Below are positions 7,367-17,286 of a DNA stretch of 33,671 bases, piece after piece. The notes under the pieces were generated by a model. That model was not told the origin of the DNA, did no database searches, and was given only the letters and a program-made list of their open reading frames with translations. The translations under genes were made by a program, and so were the position numbers. Source of the stretch: Hyphomicrobiales bacterium (GTDB taxonomy: Bacteria; Pseudomonadota; Alphaproteobacteria; Rhizobiales; Xanthobacteraceae); assembly GCA_021323775.1 (NCBI GenBank), contig JAJPKK010000330.1, positions 1-33,671 of the forward strand, read 5' to 3'. The first letter of the stretch is position 1, and every line of letters starts with the position of its first letter.

Positions 7367-8413
7367 ATGACGGCGTTGCGCTCAATCCGGCTGGCAGCAT
7401 TCGGTCTCGCCATCGCCCCTTGTCTCCTGGCGCCAGCGACAGCGGAGGAAACCGTCCGCATCGGGATCGCACGCTCGGTCTCGAACGGCGCCGAGCTGAT
7501 CGCGATCCAGAAGGGATATTTCCGGGAAGTCGGCATCAAGGTCGAGATCGACGACATCGACACCTCGGCAAATACGATTGCATTACTCGCGACCAACCGG
7601 CTGCAGATCGTCGCCGGCGGCGTCTCGGCCGGATATTTCAACGCGATCGAGAAGGGCCTTCCCATCACCATCATCGCAGACCGGGTGTCGACGCCGATCG
7701 GCCATAACCTCATGCTGCGGCCCGATCTCAAAAACAAGATCACGAGCCTCGCGCAGCTCAAGGGCAAGGTGATCGGCAGCAACGGCGCCGGCTCGGTGTC
7801 GACTTATGAGGTCGGCAAGATGCTGGAAACCGCGGGCGTCGCGATCTCGGACGTCGAGGTGAAGATTTTTCCCTTCACTCAGATGGCGGTTGCTTTCGCC
7901 AACAAGGCGATCGACGCGGGCATCGTGATTCCGCCGTTCGTATCGGAGTTCCTCGAACAGGGCCACGCGGTCGGCTTTGCCGAGCCTGATCTCCTCGTCA
8001 AGCCGAGCCCGATGACGATCGCCGTCATCATGGTCAATACCGACTGGGCGAAGAAGAACACCACGTTGCTGCGCAACTACTATACGGCCTACCTGCGCGG
8101 CGTGCGCGACTACTGCGATGCGTATCACGGCGCGCCGGTGAAGGAGGAGATCGTCGCAGCGCTGATCCGTCATGGCTCAGAGCGGCGCCCCGAACTGCTG
8201 TACAAATATCCATGGCCGGCGCGCAGCCCGAACGGGCGGATCAACACCGCCAGCATGCTCGACATGCAGGACTGGTTCGTGAAGAACGGCTACGCGCACG
8301 CCAAATTTCCGGCCGAGCGCCTGGTCGACCTGAGCTATGCGGATTATGCGGTGCAAAAGCTTGGGCCGTTTGTTCCCGCCAACAAGGATTCCAAGCTGGA
8401 CGGTTGCCGCTAA
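7367..8413 (+). CDS. ABC transporter substrate-binding protein (NMT1/SsuA-like)
   Basis: A 348-residue periplasmic binding protein with a clear signal peptide (hydrophobic to about residue 26, cleavage near PATAEE). The mature start TVRIGIARSVSNGAELIAIQ and KGYFREVGIKVEI are typical of the NMT1/SsuA/TauA type that serves sulfonate, nitrate, pyrimidine-precursor and aromatic-acid importers. GAGSVSTYEVGKML resembles the usual ligand-pocket loop. GGGAGGAAAC precedes the ATG. It is followed by its ATPase and permease genes. The ligand cannot be predicted from the sequence; the adjacent UbiD enzyme suggests an organic acid. Confidence 0.88.
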   Translation: MTALRSIRLAAFGLAIAPCLLAPATAEETVRIGIARSVSNGAELIAIQKGYFREVGIKVEIDDIDTSANTIALLATNRLQIVAGGVSAGYFNAIEKGLPITIIADRVSTPIGHNLMLRPDLKNKITSLAQLKGKVIGSNGAGSVSTYEVGKMLETAGVAISDVEVKIFPFTQMAVAFANKAIDAGIVIPPFVSEFLEQGHAVGFAEPDLLVKPSPMTIAVIMVNTDWAKKNTTLLRNYYTAYLRGVRDYCDAYHGAPVKEEIVAALIRHGSERRPELLYKYPWPARSPNGRINTASMLDMQDWFVKNGYAHAKFPAERLVDLSYADYAVQKLGPFVPANKDSKLDGCR

Positions 8414-8419
8414 CATGCT

Positions 8420-8489
8420 CATGTCAATGACATGGGCGCGCGGCCCTTCGCCTCTGCCCGAAGGGGAGAGGCGAAGGGCCGCGCGCCCA
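8420..8489. promoter_or_regulatory. Two nested hairpins, long perfect stem
   Basis: CATGTC-AAT-GACATG at 8420-8434 forms a small hairpin. It overlaps the base of a much longer one: arms 8433-8455 and 8467-8489 are perfect 23-base reverse complements, and the inner CCC/GGG extends the stem around a GAA loop. It lies between the binding-protein stop (8413) and the ATPase start (8510). No T-tract follows. It may stabilise the upstream mRNA and lower downstream expression, the usual pattern where binding protein must exceed ATPase and permease. Confidence 0.75.
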
Positions 8490-8509
8490 ACGTTATCGGA
8501 AAATGTCTG

Positions 8510-9304
8510 ATGCAGCAGCGGCGCGGCGCTACGATTGCTATTGCAGGCTTGCGCAAGGAATTTGGCGAGGGGCGGGAGCGCGTCCTTGCCCTTGACGGCA
8601 TCGATCTCACGATTGCGGCGGGCGAGTTCTGCTGCATCGTCGGACCGAGCGGCTGCGGGAAATCGACCCTGTTGCGCATTCTGGCCGGTCTTGATCATGC
8701 GACCAGCGGCGCCATCGATGTCGATGCAAAAGGCTGGCCCGTCGCCAACGCCATGGTGTTCCAGGAGAGCGGACTGTTTCCGTGGATGAACATCGAGAAA
8801 AACGTCGGCTTCGGATTGATGACCAGAGGCGTCGCCGCGGTCGAAGCCGGCAAGCGCGTCGATGCGGCGCTGCGCCTTGTCGGCCTGACCAGGTTTCGTC
8901 ATCACTACCCGCATCAGCTCTCCGGCGGCATGCGGCAGCGCGGCGCCATTGCGCGCGCCTTCGTGACCGACCCCGGAATGCTCCTCATGGACGAGCCGTT
9001 CGCGGCGCTTGATGCGCAAAACCGCACCATTCTGCAGGCCGAACTGGTGCGCATCTGGGAGGAAACCGGCAAGACGGTGGTTTACATCACCCATTCCATC
9101 GAAGAAGCCCTGCTGCTCGGTGACCGCACCGTGGTGATGACGGCGCAACCAGGCCGCATCAAAGAGATCATCGACATTCCGTTCCGGCATCCGCGAAACG
9201 TCATGGAGTTGTCGTCAACGGCCGAGTTCGGCGCGCTCAAGCTCTCCATATGGCGTATTCTGGAGGATGAGGTGATGCGCGCCAGGGCGGAGATCGACGG
9301 ATGA
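8510..9304 (+). CDS. ABC transporter ATP-binding protein (SsuB/TauB/NrtD type)
   Basis: A 264-residue nucleotide-binding subunit. Walker A GPSGCGKST, Q-loop VFQESGLFPW, signature LSGGMRQRGAIARA, Walker B MLLMDEPFAALDAQ and the switch His in VYITHSIEEAL are all intact. The open frame begins at 8432, but that part lies inside the long hairpin, so ATG 8510 is chosen; MQQRRGATIAIAGLRKEFG is a normal beginning. Its stop overlaps the permease start (ATGA at 9301-9304), showing translational coupling. It energises uptake of the ligand bound by the upstream periplasmic protein. Confidence 0.9.
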   Translation: MQQRRGATIAIAGLRKEFGEGRERVLALDGIDLTIAAGEFCCIVGPSGCGKSTLLRILAGLDHATSGAIDVDAKGWPVANAMVFQESGLFPWMNIEKNVGFGLMTRGVAAVEAGKRVDAALRLVGLTRFRHHYPHQLSGGMRQRGAIARAFVTDPGMLLMDEPFAALDAQNRTILQAELVRIWEETGKTVVYITHSIEEALLLGDRTVVMTAQPGRIKEIIDIPFRHPRNVMELSSTAEFGALKLSIWRILEDEVMRARAEIDG

Positions 9305-10068
9305 GGGAACGATCATCAAAGCTTAACGAGCGGCTGCTTTACCTTGCGTCGCCGATCGGATTGTTGGCCGTCTGGCAACTCCTCTTGATGCTCGGCTTCG
9401 GCGACCGCCGCTTCATTCCGGCGCCGAGCGACATCGCGGTGCGGTTCTGGGAGCTCACCGAAAGCGGCGAACTGGCTTGGCATACGGCGGTGACGCTGTG
9501 GCGCGTGTTGGCCGGTTTCGTCATCGGCGCCGTGCCGGCGGTCGCGGTCGGCCTCCTGATGGCGATGTTCCGGCCGGCGCGGATTTTCTTTGACCCGCTG
9601 ATCGCGGCGCTGATGCCGATCCCGAAGGTCGCCCTGATGCCGCTGTTGCTGCTCGCCTTCGGGTTTGGCGATGCGTCGAAGATCGCGCTCGTCGCGATTG
9701 CGGTGTTCTTTCCGGTGATCGTCAACACCTATGCGGGCGCCGCCAATATCGACCGCATCTATTGGGATGTGGCGAAAAACTTCGGCGCCAGCACCTATGT
9801 GATGTTCACCCGCGTCGTGTTCTTCGGCGCGCTGCCGCTGATCTTCGCCGGCCTCAAGATCGCGCTCGCAGTTTCGTTTGTGGTGCTGGTGGCGGCCGAG
9901 TTCGTGGCGTCAAAGACCGGCATCGGCTATCTGATCTGGAATTCGTGGGAGCTGCTGCAGGTCGACTACATGTTTGTCGGCATCGTGGTGATCGGCATTC
10001 TGGGGCTGATCTCCGCGGTCGCGTTCCAGGAGATCGAGCGCAAGGTGATCCCGTGGAAAGCGCCGTAG
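9301..10068 (+). CDS. ABC transporter permease (SsuC/TauC type)
   Basis: A 255-residue inner-membrane protein with about six hydrophobic segments, beginning with one at residues 13-32. The cytoplasmic coupling loop (EAA-like) matches DVAKNFGASTYVMFTRVVFF and GALPLIFAGLKIAL at about 155-190. FIPAPSDIAVRFWEL near the N-terminus is typical of the sulfonate/nitrate/taurine permeases. It completes the importer and overlaps the ATPase gene by four bases. A GC hairpin lies just after the stop. Confidence 0.9.
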   Translation: MRERSSKLNERLLYLASPIGLLAVWQLLLMLGFGDRRFIPAPSDIAVRFWELTESGELAWHTAVTLWRVLAGFVIGAVPAVAVGLLMAMFRPARIFFDPLIAALMPIPKVALMPLLLLAFGFGDASKIALVAIAVFFPVIVNTYAGAANIDRIYWDVAKNFGASTYVMFTRVVFFGALPLIFAGLKIALAVSFVVLVAAEFVASKTGIGYLIWNSWELLQVDYMFVGIVVIGILGLISAVAFQEIERKVIPWKAP

Positions 10069-10079
10069 CGCGGATGGAG

Positions 10080-10185
10080 GGCCGCGCTTGCGGCCGTAAT
10101 CCCGGATCAAGCCGTAGGGCGCAATAAGCTTGCAGAGAGGCGCCTTCGCATTCCGCCGAAGACGGCGTTCCATGCGGGCTACAGG
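10080..10185. repeat. Hairpin and dispersed-repeat sequence between convergent genes
   Basis: GGCCGC-GCTT-GCGGCC at 10080-10095 is a perfect hairpin. It is followed by ATCCCGGATCAAGCCGTAGG, GCGCAATAAGC and CATGCGGGCTAC, phrases characteristic of dispersed intergenic elements in Bradyrhizobium relatives. It lies between the permease gene and the convergent glutathione S-transferase gene and may end transcription from either side, though no T-tract is present. Confidence 0.5.
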
Positions 10186-10186
10186 C

Positions 10187-10819
10187 TCACTCCGCTATCT
10201 CCAGCGCGGCCGGACGCCAATCCATGCTGACATGGCCGGGCTGCTCGGAGACGCGCTTGAGCCACGCGCGCACCGCCGGAAAGCCAGTGAGATCGAACCC
10301 GCACTCGTTGGCGACATGGGTGAAGGCATAGAGGGCGATGTCCGCAATGGTGTAGCGGCCGGCAGCAAAGAAGCGGTGATGCTCAAGGTGCTGTTCCATC
10401 ACGCGCAGCGCCTTGTAGCCCCTTTCCATCCACTCCTCGATGGCGTGCATCTGCAGGTCGCGTCCGCCCTTGATGAGCACCAGCCAGAAATGGGCGGCGC
10501 CCAGATAGGGCTCGAGGCTGTGCTGCTCGAAGAACATCCATTGCAGCATTTCGCCGCGCTCGAGCCGATCGTCCGGCACGAGCGGCGTACCGCCGGCGAG
10601 GTACCAAAGGATCGCGCCGGATTCCGAAAGATAGCGCCCGGGCGCGGCCTCGAGCAACGGGACATGTCCGCTCGGATTCTTCGCCAGGAACTCCGGCGTG
10701 CGCGTCTCGCCCTTGATGATGTCGATCTCCACGAGGTTGTACTCAAGAGCAAGCTGTGCGAGCGCGAGCCGCACTTTATAGCAATTGCCAGAGCGCTGCA
10801 TCGAATAGAGCGTGAACAT
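10187..10819 (-). CDS. Glutathione S-transferase family protein
   Basis: A 210-residue GST. The N-terminal thioredoxin-like domain runs from MFTLYSMQRSGNCYKVRLAL through NPSGHVPLLEA to YLSESGAILWYLA, where the glutathione-binding Ser follows Glu. The C-terminal all-helical domain contains FFAAGRYTIADIALYAFTHV, the conserved N-capping Asp motif. The frame is open to 10918, but the ATG at 10819 matches the family start and has AGGA upstream. It probably conjugates or reduces electrophiles in the cytoplasm; the substrate is unknown. It is alone on this strand and divergent from the aminotransferase gene. Confidence 0.88.
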   Translation of the reverse strand: MFTLYSMQRSGNCYKVRLALAQLALEYNLVEIDIIKGETRTPEFLAKNPSGHVPLLEAAPGRYLSESGAILWYLAGGTPLVPDDRLERGEMLQWMFFEQHSLEPYLGAAHFWLVLIKGGRDLQMHAIEEWMERGYKALRVMEQHLEHHRFFAAGRYTIADIALYAFTHVANECGFDLTGFPAVRAWLKRVSEQPGHVSMDWRPAALEIAE

Positions 10820-12588
<1,769 letters not shown>

Positions 12589-12925
12589 TTCGTCGAGCCA
12601 TAGCGAATGAAAGGGAAATCTCGCAATTCCGCCGCATTCTGATCGGATTTGTGGAGGCTGGCGAAAGCGGCGCGGCTCGCTTTTTGCCGTAGATCAACTC
12701 GGGGGCGGGCGGAGCTCGCTACAGAGATCCGCTTGGCGGCTAGTTCAGCGATTCCATGAAACCTATCAATTCGAGACCCCAACTTGGGCCGGTAAACGCG
12801 GCCTTCCGGGCGGGCTCCATATGCTTCGAATTTCGGAAGCGCTCAACTAGTCCTCTTTCTCACGCCGCATGCCGGAAAGCTTGCGGCGTGGCGGGGAGGG
12901 AGGGTTCCAGGGGCAGGGGACGTTT
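12589..12925. other. Intergenic region upstream of the DUF992 pair
   Basis: No gene is supported in these 337 bases. CACGCCGCA at 12861-12869 and TGCGGCGTG at 12882-12890 form a perfect 9-base inverted repeat with a 12-base loop, about 35 bases before the DUF992 start. It could be an operator or an RNA hairpin in the leader. Confidence 0.55.
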
Positions 12926-13399
12926 ATGCGACAGTTCGCGAAATTCGCGGTGATCGCGGCTTGGCCCGCGATGGCCGCCGGGGCGGCGGCTGCACAGGAG
13001 CGGGCTCAGGTCGGCCAACTCACGTGCGATATTTCGGGCGGCATCGGCCTGATCTTCGGCTCCCAGCGAACGCTGAATTGCACCTTCGCGCCGTCGGCTC
13101 CGGGGCCGGTCGAGTTCTATGCCGGTACGCTGACCAAGCTCGGTGTTGATATCGGCGTCACCGATCGCGGCGCGATGGTGTGGCTCGTCTATGCGCCCAC
13201 TTCCCGGCCGGCGGGCGCGCTGGCGGGAAGTTATGGCGGCGCCACCGCCGAGGCGACCGTAGGGGCGGGCCTCGGCGCCAACGTGCTTGTCGGCGGCTCC
13301 AACCGCACCGTTCAGTTGCAGCCGGTCTCGCTGCAGGGCCAATCCGGTTTGAATGTGGCTGCCGGCGTCGCCGGCATTGATCTGCGCTGGGTGCGTTGA
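12926..13399 (+). CDS. DUF992 secreted protein, copy 1
   Basis: A 157-residue protein with a signal peptide (to about residue 22, cleavage near AAAAQ). The rest matches DUF992: QVGQLTCDISGGIGLIFGS, LNCTF, GTLTKLGVDIGVTDRG, LAGSYGGATAEATVGAGLGA and NVLVGGSNRTVQLQPVSLQG. The family is found in rhizobial alphaproteobacteria and has no known function; a beta-rich periplasmic protein is likely. Two Cys (in LTC and LNC) may form a disulfide. The start is ATG 12926; the longer frame from 12869 lacks a signal peptide at its start. It is the first of a tandem pair with the gene at 13452. Confidence 0.88.
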   Translation: MRQFAKFAVIAAWPAMAAGAAAAQERAQVGQLTCDISGGIGLIFGSQRTLNCTFAPSAPGPVEFYAGTLTKLGVDIGVTDRGAMVWLVYAPTSRPAGALAGSYGGATAEATVGAGLGANVLVGGSNRTVQLQPVSLQGQSGLNVAAGVAGIDLRWVR

Positions 13400-13451
13400 C
13401 GCGCGGATTTTTCGATGTAGAAGGGCTCATCCACGCAACGGGGAGATTGTC

Positions 13452-13970
13452 ATGACAGTACGAGTAACATGTTTTTCCGCGATCGCAGCGGCACTGCTGA
13501 TGGCGACCGCATCGACCGGGGCCCAGGCCAATGTCGAGGTCGGTGGGCTTACCTGCCGCAGCCCGGGTGGCGTCGGCTTCGTAATCGGGGCGACGCTTAA
13601 CTTCCAGTGCGTGTTCGTCCCGTCCGGCGGCGGTCCGCAGCATCACTATGTCGGAGTCGTCCGGCGCATCGGGGTCGATCTCGGCGTTACCCAAAACGTA
13701 TCGCTGGGCTGGGCCGTGTTTGCACCGACCGCCGTGATTCATCCCGGGGATCTCGCCGGCAACTACGGCGGCGTACAGGGCAACGCCTCGGTCGGGATCG
13801 GCCTCGGCGCCAACGCGCTGGTGGGCGGTTCCAATAACAGCATCGCGTTGCAGCCTGTCAGCGCCGAAGCGCAGACCGGCCTCAACGTGTCAGCCGGATT
13901 GACAGACCTGCAGCTGACTTCGGTGGATCGTCCGCTGGCGCCTCGCCGGCGTCATCACCGGCACCACTGA
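13452..13970 (+). CDS. DUF992 secreted protein, copy 2
   Basis: A 172-residue DUF992 protein, a paralogue of the upstream gene. Signal peptide to about residue 26 (GAQA-NVEVG). Conserved core: EVGGLTCRSPGGVGFVIGA, FQCVFVPSG, VRRIGVDLGVTQN, LGWAVFAPTA, LAGNYGGVQGNASVGIGLGA, NALVGGSNNSIALQPVS and QTGLNVSAG. It differs from copy 1 by a C-terminal extension rich in Arg and His (APRRRHHRHH) that could bind metal or the cell surface. GGGGAG precedes the ATG. A strong terminator follows 20 bases after the stop. Function unknown. Confidence 0.9.
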   Translation: MTVRVTCFSAIAAALLMATASTGAQANVEVGGLTCRSPGGVGFVIGATLNFQCVFVPSGGGPQHHYVGVVRRIGVDLGVTQNVSLGWAVFAPTAVIHPGDLAGNYGGVQGNASVGIGLGANALVGGSNNSIALQPVSAEAQTGLNVSAGLTDLQLTSVDRPLAPRRRHHRHH

Positions 13971-13990
13971 TCACGTTTGGCATGATGATC

Positions 13991-14024
13991 GAAAGCCCCG
14001 GCCCGTCCGGGGCTTTCGCGTTTT
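13991..14024 (+). terminator. Rho-independent terminator of the DUF992 genes
   Basis: GAAAGCCCCGG (13991-14001) pairs perfectly with CCGGGGCTTTC (14007-14017) around a CCCGT loop and is followed by GCGTTTT. Position and shape fit an intrinsic terminator for the plus-strand DUF992 unit. Confidence 0.88.
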
Positions 14025-14470
14025 CGAATTTGTGAATTTCCCCCGCGGTGTCGGCCCGGTCGGCCGAGAGATTTTTCTGCTGGGCTCGGAACCTTTTCGC
14101 GGCTGGTGAGCATTGTTCCGGCGTACCGAAATGGTCCCTTGTTAACGATTGGTCTTTCTTGCAAGTTTTCCACCGGGCCTGGCCCGACCTGCAGCGCATG
14201 AAACTTCTGCTACCCGGTGGCGCGGTCCTGCCGGGTCAGTTTCCTCCTAGCGATCCATGGGGCAGGGCATCAGCGTCTGGACCAGGAAAGCGGGCAAAGC
14301 ACCCCGATGTGAGCCGCTCTCCGCACAGACCTGGAGCAACGAAAACTGTGCTATTCCGTAACGTCACACCTCCGTCAAAATGCGCACTTGCCAACGCCCC
14401 GATTCACCTGAAACGATAGCAAGACAGACCGGGCGGAGGGACCGATCTCGACCATCGAGGGAGGCAGTTT
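14025..14470. other. Intergenic region upstream of the EF-G-like gene
   Basis: About 445 bases without a supported gene. A plus-strand frame (14048-14419) is open, but its translation has no recognisable domain. The region should contain the promoter of the EF-G-like gene; GGGAGG at 14460-14465 is its ribosome-binding site. Confidence 0.55.
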
Positions 14471-16525
14471 ATGGGAGACAAGGAAAGCGGGCCCAGAGGC
14501 CCACGGTGTATTGCGCTGGTGGGGCCGTTCCAGAGCGGCAAGACCACGCTTCTGGAAGCGATTCTGGCCCGCACCGGCGCCATACAGCGTCAAGGCACGG
14601 TTGATGCCGGAACCACGGTCGGCGACGCCAGCAAAGAAGCCCGTCACCACAAGATGAGCGTGGAGCTCACGGTCGCCACGACCACGTTCATGGGCGACAG
14701 CTACACGTTTCTCGACTGCCCTGGTTCGGTTGAGTTCGTCCACGACATGCGCGCTGCGCTGCCGGCAATCGACGCCGCCGTGGTGGTGTGCGAGGCTGAT
14801 GACCGCAAGGTCGCGCAGCTGCAGCTTATCCTGCGTGAACTCGAAGATCTGAAAATCCCGCGCTTCCTTTTCCTCAACAAGATCGACAAGGCCGACAAGG
14901 ACATGCGCGAAAGCCTCAAGCTCCTGCAGCCGGCTTCTCGCGTACCTCTGTTGTTACGTCAGATTCCGATCTTCAAGAACGAGATCATCACGGGCTTCAT
15001 CGACCTCGCGCTTGAGCGAGCCTATGTGTATCGGGAGCACGCGCCATCCGAGGTGATCACGCTCGATGGCGACGGGCTTGACGCCGAGTTGAAGGATGCC
15101 CGCTTCAGCATGCTGGAGACGCTCGCCGACCACGACGACGAGTTGATGGAGCAGTTGCTCGCCGACATACCACCGCCGCGCGACCGCGTGTTCGACGATC
15201 TCGCCAAGGAGCTTCGCGAAGGGGTGGTGTGTCCTGTGCTGATGGGCGTTGCCAGCCGCACCAACGGCATCCTGCGGCTTTTGAAGGCGTTGCGCCACGA
15301 GGCGCCCGGCGTCGCGGCAACGGCGAAGCGGCTGGGCGTCAAGACCAACGGCGAAGCGGTCGCATTCGTATTGAAAACCTTCCACACGACCCATGGCGGC
15401 AAGCTTTCCGTGGCGCGAGTGCTCAATGGACAAATTGGCGACGGCGTCACGCTGAGTTCGCCGACCGCGGAGGCGGGGCGGGTTTCCGGCGTGTCGAAAC
15501 TTCTGGGGCAATCGACCGAGAAGCGCGGCGCGGCAAGTGCCGGGGAGACGGTCGCGTTCGGCAAGCTCGATGGCGCCAGGACTGGCGACACGCTGTCGTC
15601 GGGCAAGCAGCCGCACCCCGCGCTCGCGACCGTGAGGCCCTATCCCGGCGTGCTCGCCATCGCGATCTCCGCGAAGGAACGCAAGGATGACGTGAAGCTT
15701 GGTCTCGCACTCGCCAAGCTGCTCGAGGAAGATCCTTCCCTCACCGTGATCAACAACCCCGAGGCTCAAGAGATGGTGATCTGGGGCCAGGGCGAGATGC
15801 ATTTGCGCGTCGCAACCGAGCGACTGGCCGAGCGTTTTGGCATCGCGATCGAGCGCCGCCAGCCGACGGTCGGATATCGGGAAACCATCAGAAAGCCGAT
15901 CCAGCAGCGCGGCCGGCACAAGAAGCAGTCCGGCGGGCACGGTCAGTTCGGCGACGTCGTGCTCGACATCAAGCCGCTGCCGCGCAATTCCGGCTTCGTG
16001 TTCGAGGACAAGATCACCGGCGGCGTCGTGCCGCGCAACTACATCCCGTCAGTGGAGGAAGGCATCCTCGATGCGATGAAACATGGGCCGCTCGGCTTTC
16101 CGGTTGTCGACATCGCAGTGGCCCTCGTCGACGGCTCCTACCATGCAGTCGACTCCTCCGACATGGCGTTCCGCATCGCCGGCCGCATCGGCATCACTGA
16201 AGCGCTGCCGCAATGCCAGCCGGTGTTGCTGGAGCCCATCCATATGGTGGAGATCGTGTGTCCCTCAGACGCGACCACCAAGATCAACGCGATCCTGTCT
16301 GGCCGCCGCGGTCAGATTCTCGGTTTCGATACGCGCGAGGGCTGGGAGGGCTGGGATGTCGTCCGCGCCATGATGCCGGAAAGCGAGATCGGCGATCTCA
16401 TCATCGAAGTGCGCTCGGCCACTGCCGGCGTCGGCAGCTTTACTTTCAAGTTCGACCACATGGCGGAACTCACCGGCAGGCCGGCCGAGCAGATCGTAGC
16501 GGCAAAACGCGCTGCCGCGGAGTGA
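14471..16525 (+). CDS. EF-G-like translational GTPase paralogue with altered G motifs
   Basis: A 684-residue protein with the full domain order of elongation factor G: GTPase domain (1-about 270), domain II (about 300-385), domain III (EEDPSLTVINNPEAQEMVIW, GQGEMHLRV), domain IV (VGYRETIRKPIQQRGRHKKQ, SGGHGQFGDV) and domain V (LLEPIHMVEIVCP, ILSGRRGQILGFD). The G motifs deviate. G1 is GPFQSGKTT (18-26) instead of AHVDAGKTT. The switch I RGITI equivalent is replaced by HKMSVEL. G3 is DCPGS (82-86), so the catalytic His of DTPGH is a Ser. G4 NKID (136-139) is intact. It probably binds GTP, but ribosome-triggered hydrolysis may be weak or different. It resembles EF-G paralogues of unknown role found beside normal fusA; it does not lie in a ribosomal-protein operon here. 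Confidence 0.88.
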   Translation: MGDKESGPRGPRCIALVGPFQSGKTTLLEAILARTGAIQRQGTVDAGTTVGDASKEARHHKMSVELTVATTTFMGDSYTFLDCPGSVEFVHDMRAALPAIDAAVVVCEADDRKVAQLQLILRELEDLKIPRFLFLNKIDKADKDMRESLKLLQPASRVPLLLRQIPIFKNEIITGFIDLALERAYVYREHAPSEVITLDGDGLDAELKDARFSMLETLADHDDELMEQLLADIPPPRDRVFDDLAKELREGVVCPVLMGVASRTNGILRLLKALRHEAPGVAATAKRLGVKTNGEAVAFVLKTFHTTHGGKLSVARVLNGQIGDGVTLSSPTAEAGRVSGVSKLLGQSTEKRGAASAGETVAFGKLDGARTGDTLSSGKQPHPALATVRPYPGVLAIAISAKERKDDVKLGLALAKLLEEDPSLTVINNPEAQEMVIWGQGEMHLRVATERLAERFGIAIERRQPTVGYRETIRKPIQQRGRHKKQSGGHGQFGDVVLDIKPLPRNSGFVFEDKITGGVVPRNYIPSVEEGILDAMKHGPLGFPVVDIAVALVDGSYHAVDSSDMAFRIAGRIGITEALPQCQPVLLEPIHMVEIVCPSDATTKINAILSGRRGQILGFDTREGWEGWDVVRAMMPESEIGDLIIEVRSATAGVGSFTFKFDHMAELTGRPAEQIVAAKRAAAE

Positions 16526-16749
16526 GTTGAGCGGCCCCTTCCCGCCTTCCTGCGTGCGGGACCGCAGGAGGCGTCGCCAATGCTTCGCGGCGGCGAACAC
16601 CGCTTACTCGCCCACTTCGGCGGCGAGGCGGCATTGCTTTGCACGCAGGCAGTTCTACTCCCGATAATGCCCTGCTGGTCACTTTCCGGCCCACGGAATT
16701 GCAGCAAAGGCGGAAAATCTCGGCCGTTGTGAAGTCGCGGCAGCGGCAG

Positions 16750-17265
16750 TCATCTTCGCGCTATGCCTTTACCGCGCGCCCTCGTGCGAGCCGCTTTGCG
16801 AGCGGCGGCCGAGCCGCCGGCCGCTCCCTTCGTCCTTACAGCCTTACTGGCAGCCGCGGAGCGCTGCGCGTCGGTGCGGCGAGCGGCGGCGCGCCTCGCC
16901 TGGCGCGAGATCGCGCTGCGCGATGCACTGCTTCGCGGTTCACGTTCAAGAACCCGCGAGACTGCGCGGGAGACGCGCGGTCGACGGTGCGTCTTGCGCT
17001 TGCCCTGGCCTGCCTCATAGGCGTATTTCGCGCTCTTACGAGTGCGCTCCTGGGCTTTGCCTTTTCGTGGCGGCGAAAGGGCGACCCCGGCGCGCCTGGC
17101 CTTGGAAAGGCCGATCGCAATCGCCTGCTGCGGAGACCTCGCCCCGTGTTCGCCGCGGCGAACGTGGCGGATCTCCTCGCGCACAAACTCACCTGCCTGC
17201 GTTGTTGGCGCTTTGCCCATACGCTTGGCTCTTCGAGCCCTTTCGATTGTACGCTTTTCAGGCAT
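16750..17265 (-). CDS. DUF6496 protein with histone-like basic tail
   Basis: A 171-residue protein. The first 70 residues match the DUF6496 pattern: MPEKRTIERARRAKRMGKAP, QAGEFVREEIRHVRRGEHGA, RSPQQAIAIGLSKARRAGV. The remaining 100 residues are dominated by Arg, Ala, Ser and Lys (AARRTDAQRSAAASKAVRTK), like histone H1-type tails. Nucleic-acid binding is therefore plausible, but the role is unknown. The start has AGGAG 6 bases upstream. The coding strand produces a long open frame on the opposite strand (16639-17979), which I treat as a compositional shadow except for its last part. Confidence 0.82.
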   Translation of the reverse strand: MPEKRTIERARRAKRMGKAPTTQAGEFVREEIRHVRRGEHGARSPQQAIAIGLSKARRAGVALSPPRKGKAQERTRKSAKYAYEAGQGKRKTHRRPRVSRAVSRVLEREPRSSASRSAISRQARRAAARRTDAQRSAAASKAVRTKGAAGGSAAARKAARTRARGKGIARR

Positions 17266-17286
17266 AAAGCTCTCCTAGCGGTGAAC

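Noticed and set aside
6106-7782. Minus-strand open frame of 558 codons
   Set aside because: Antisense to ubiD and the binding-protein gene, His/Arg/Ala-rich, without any domain.
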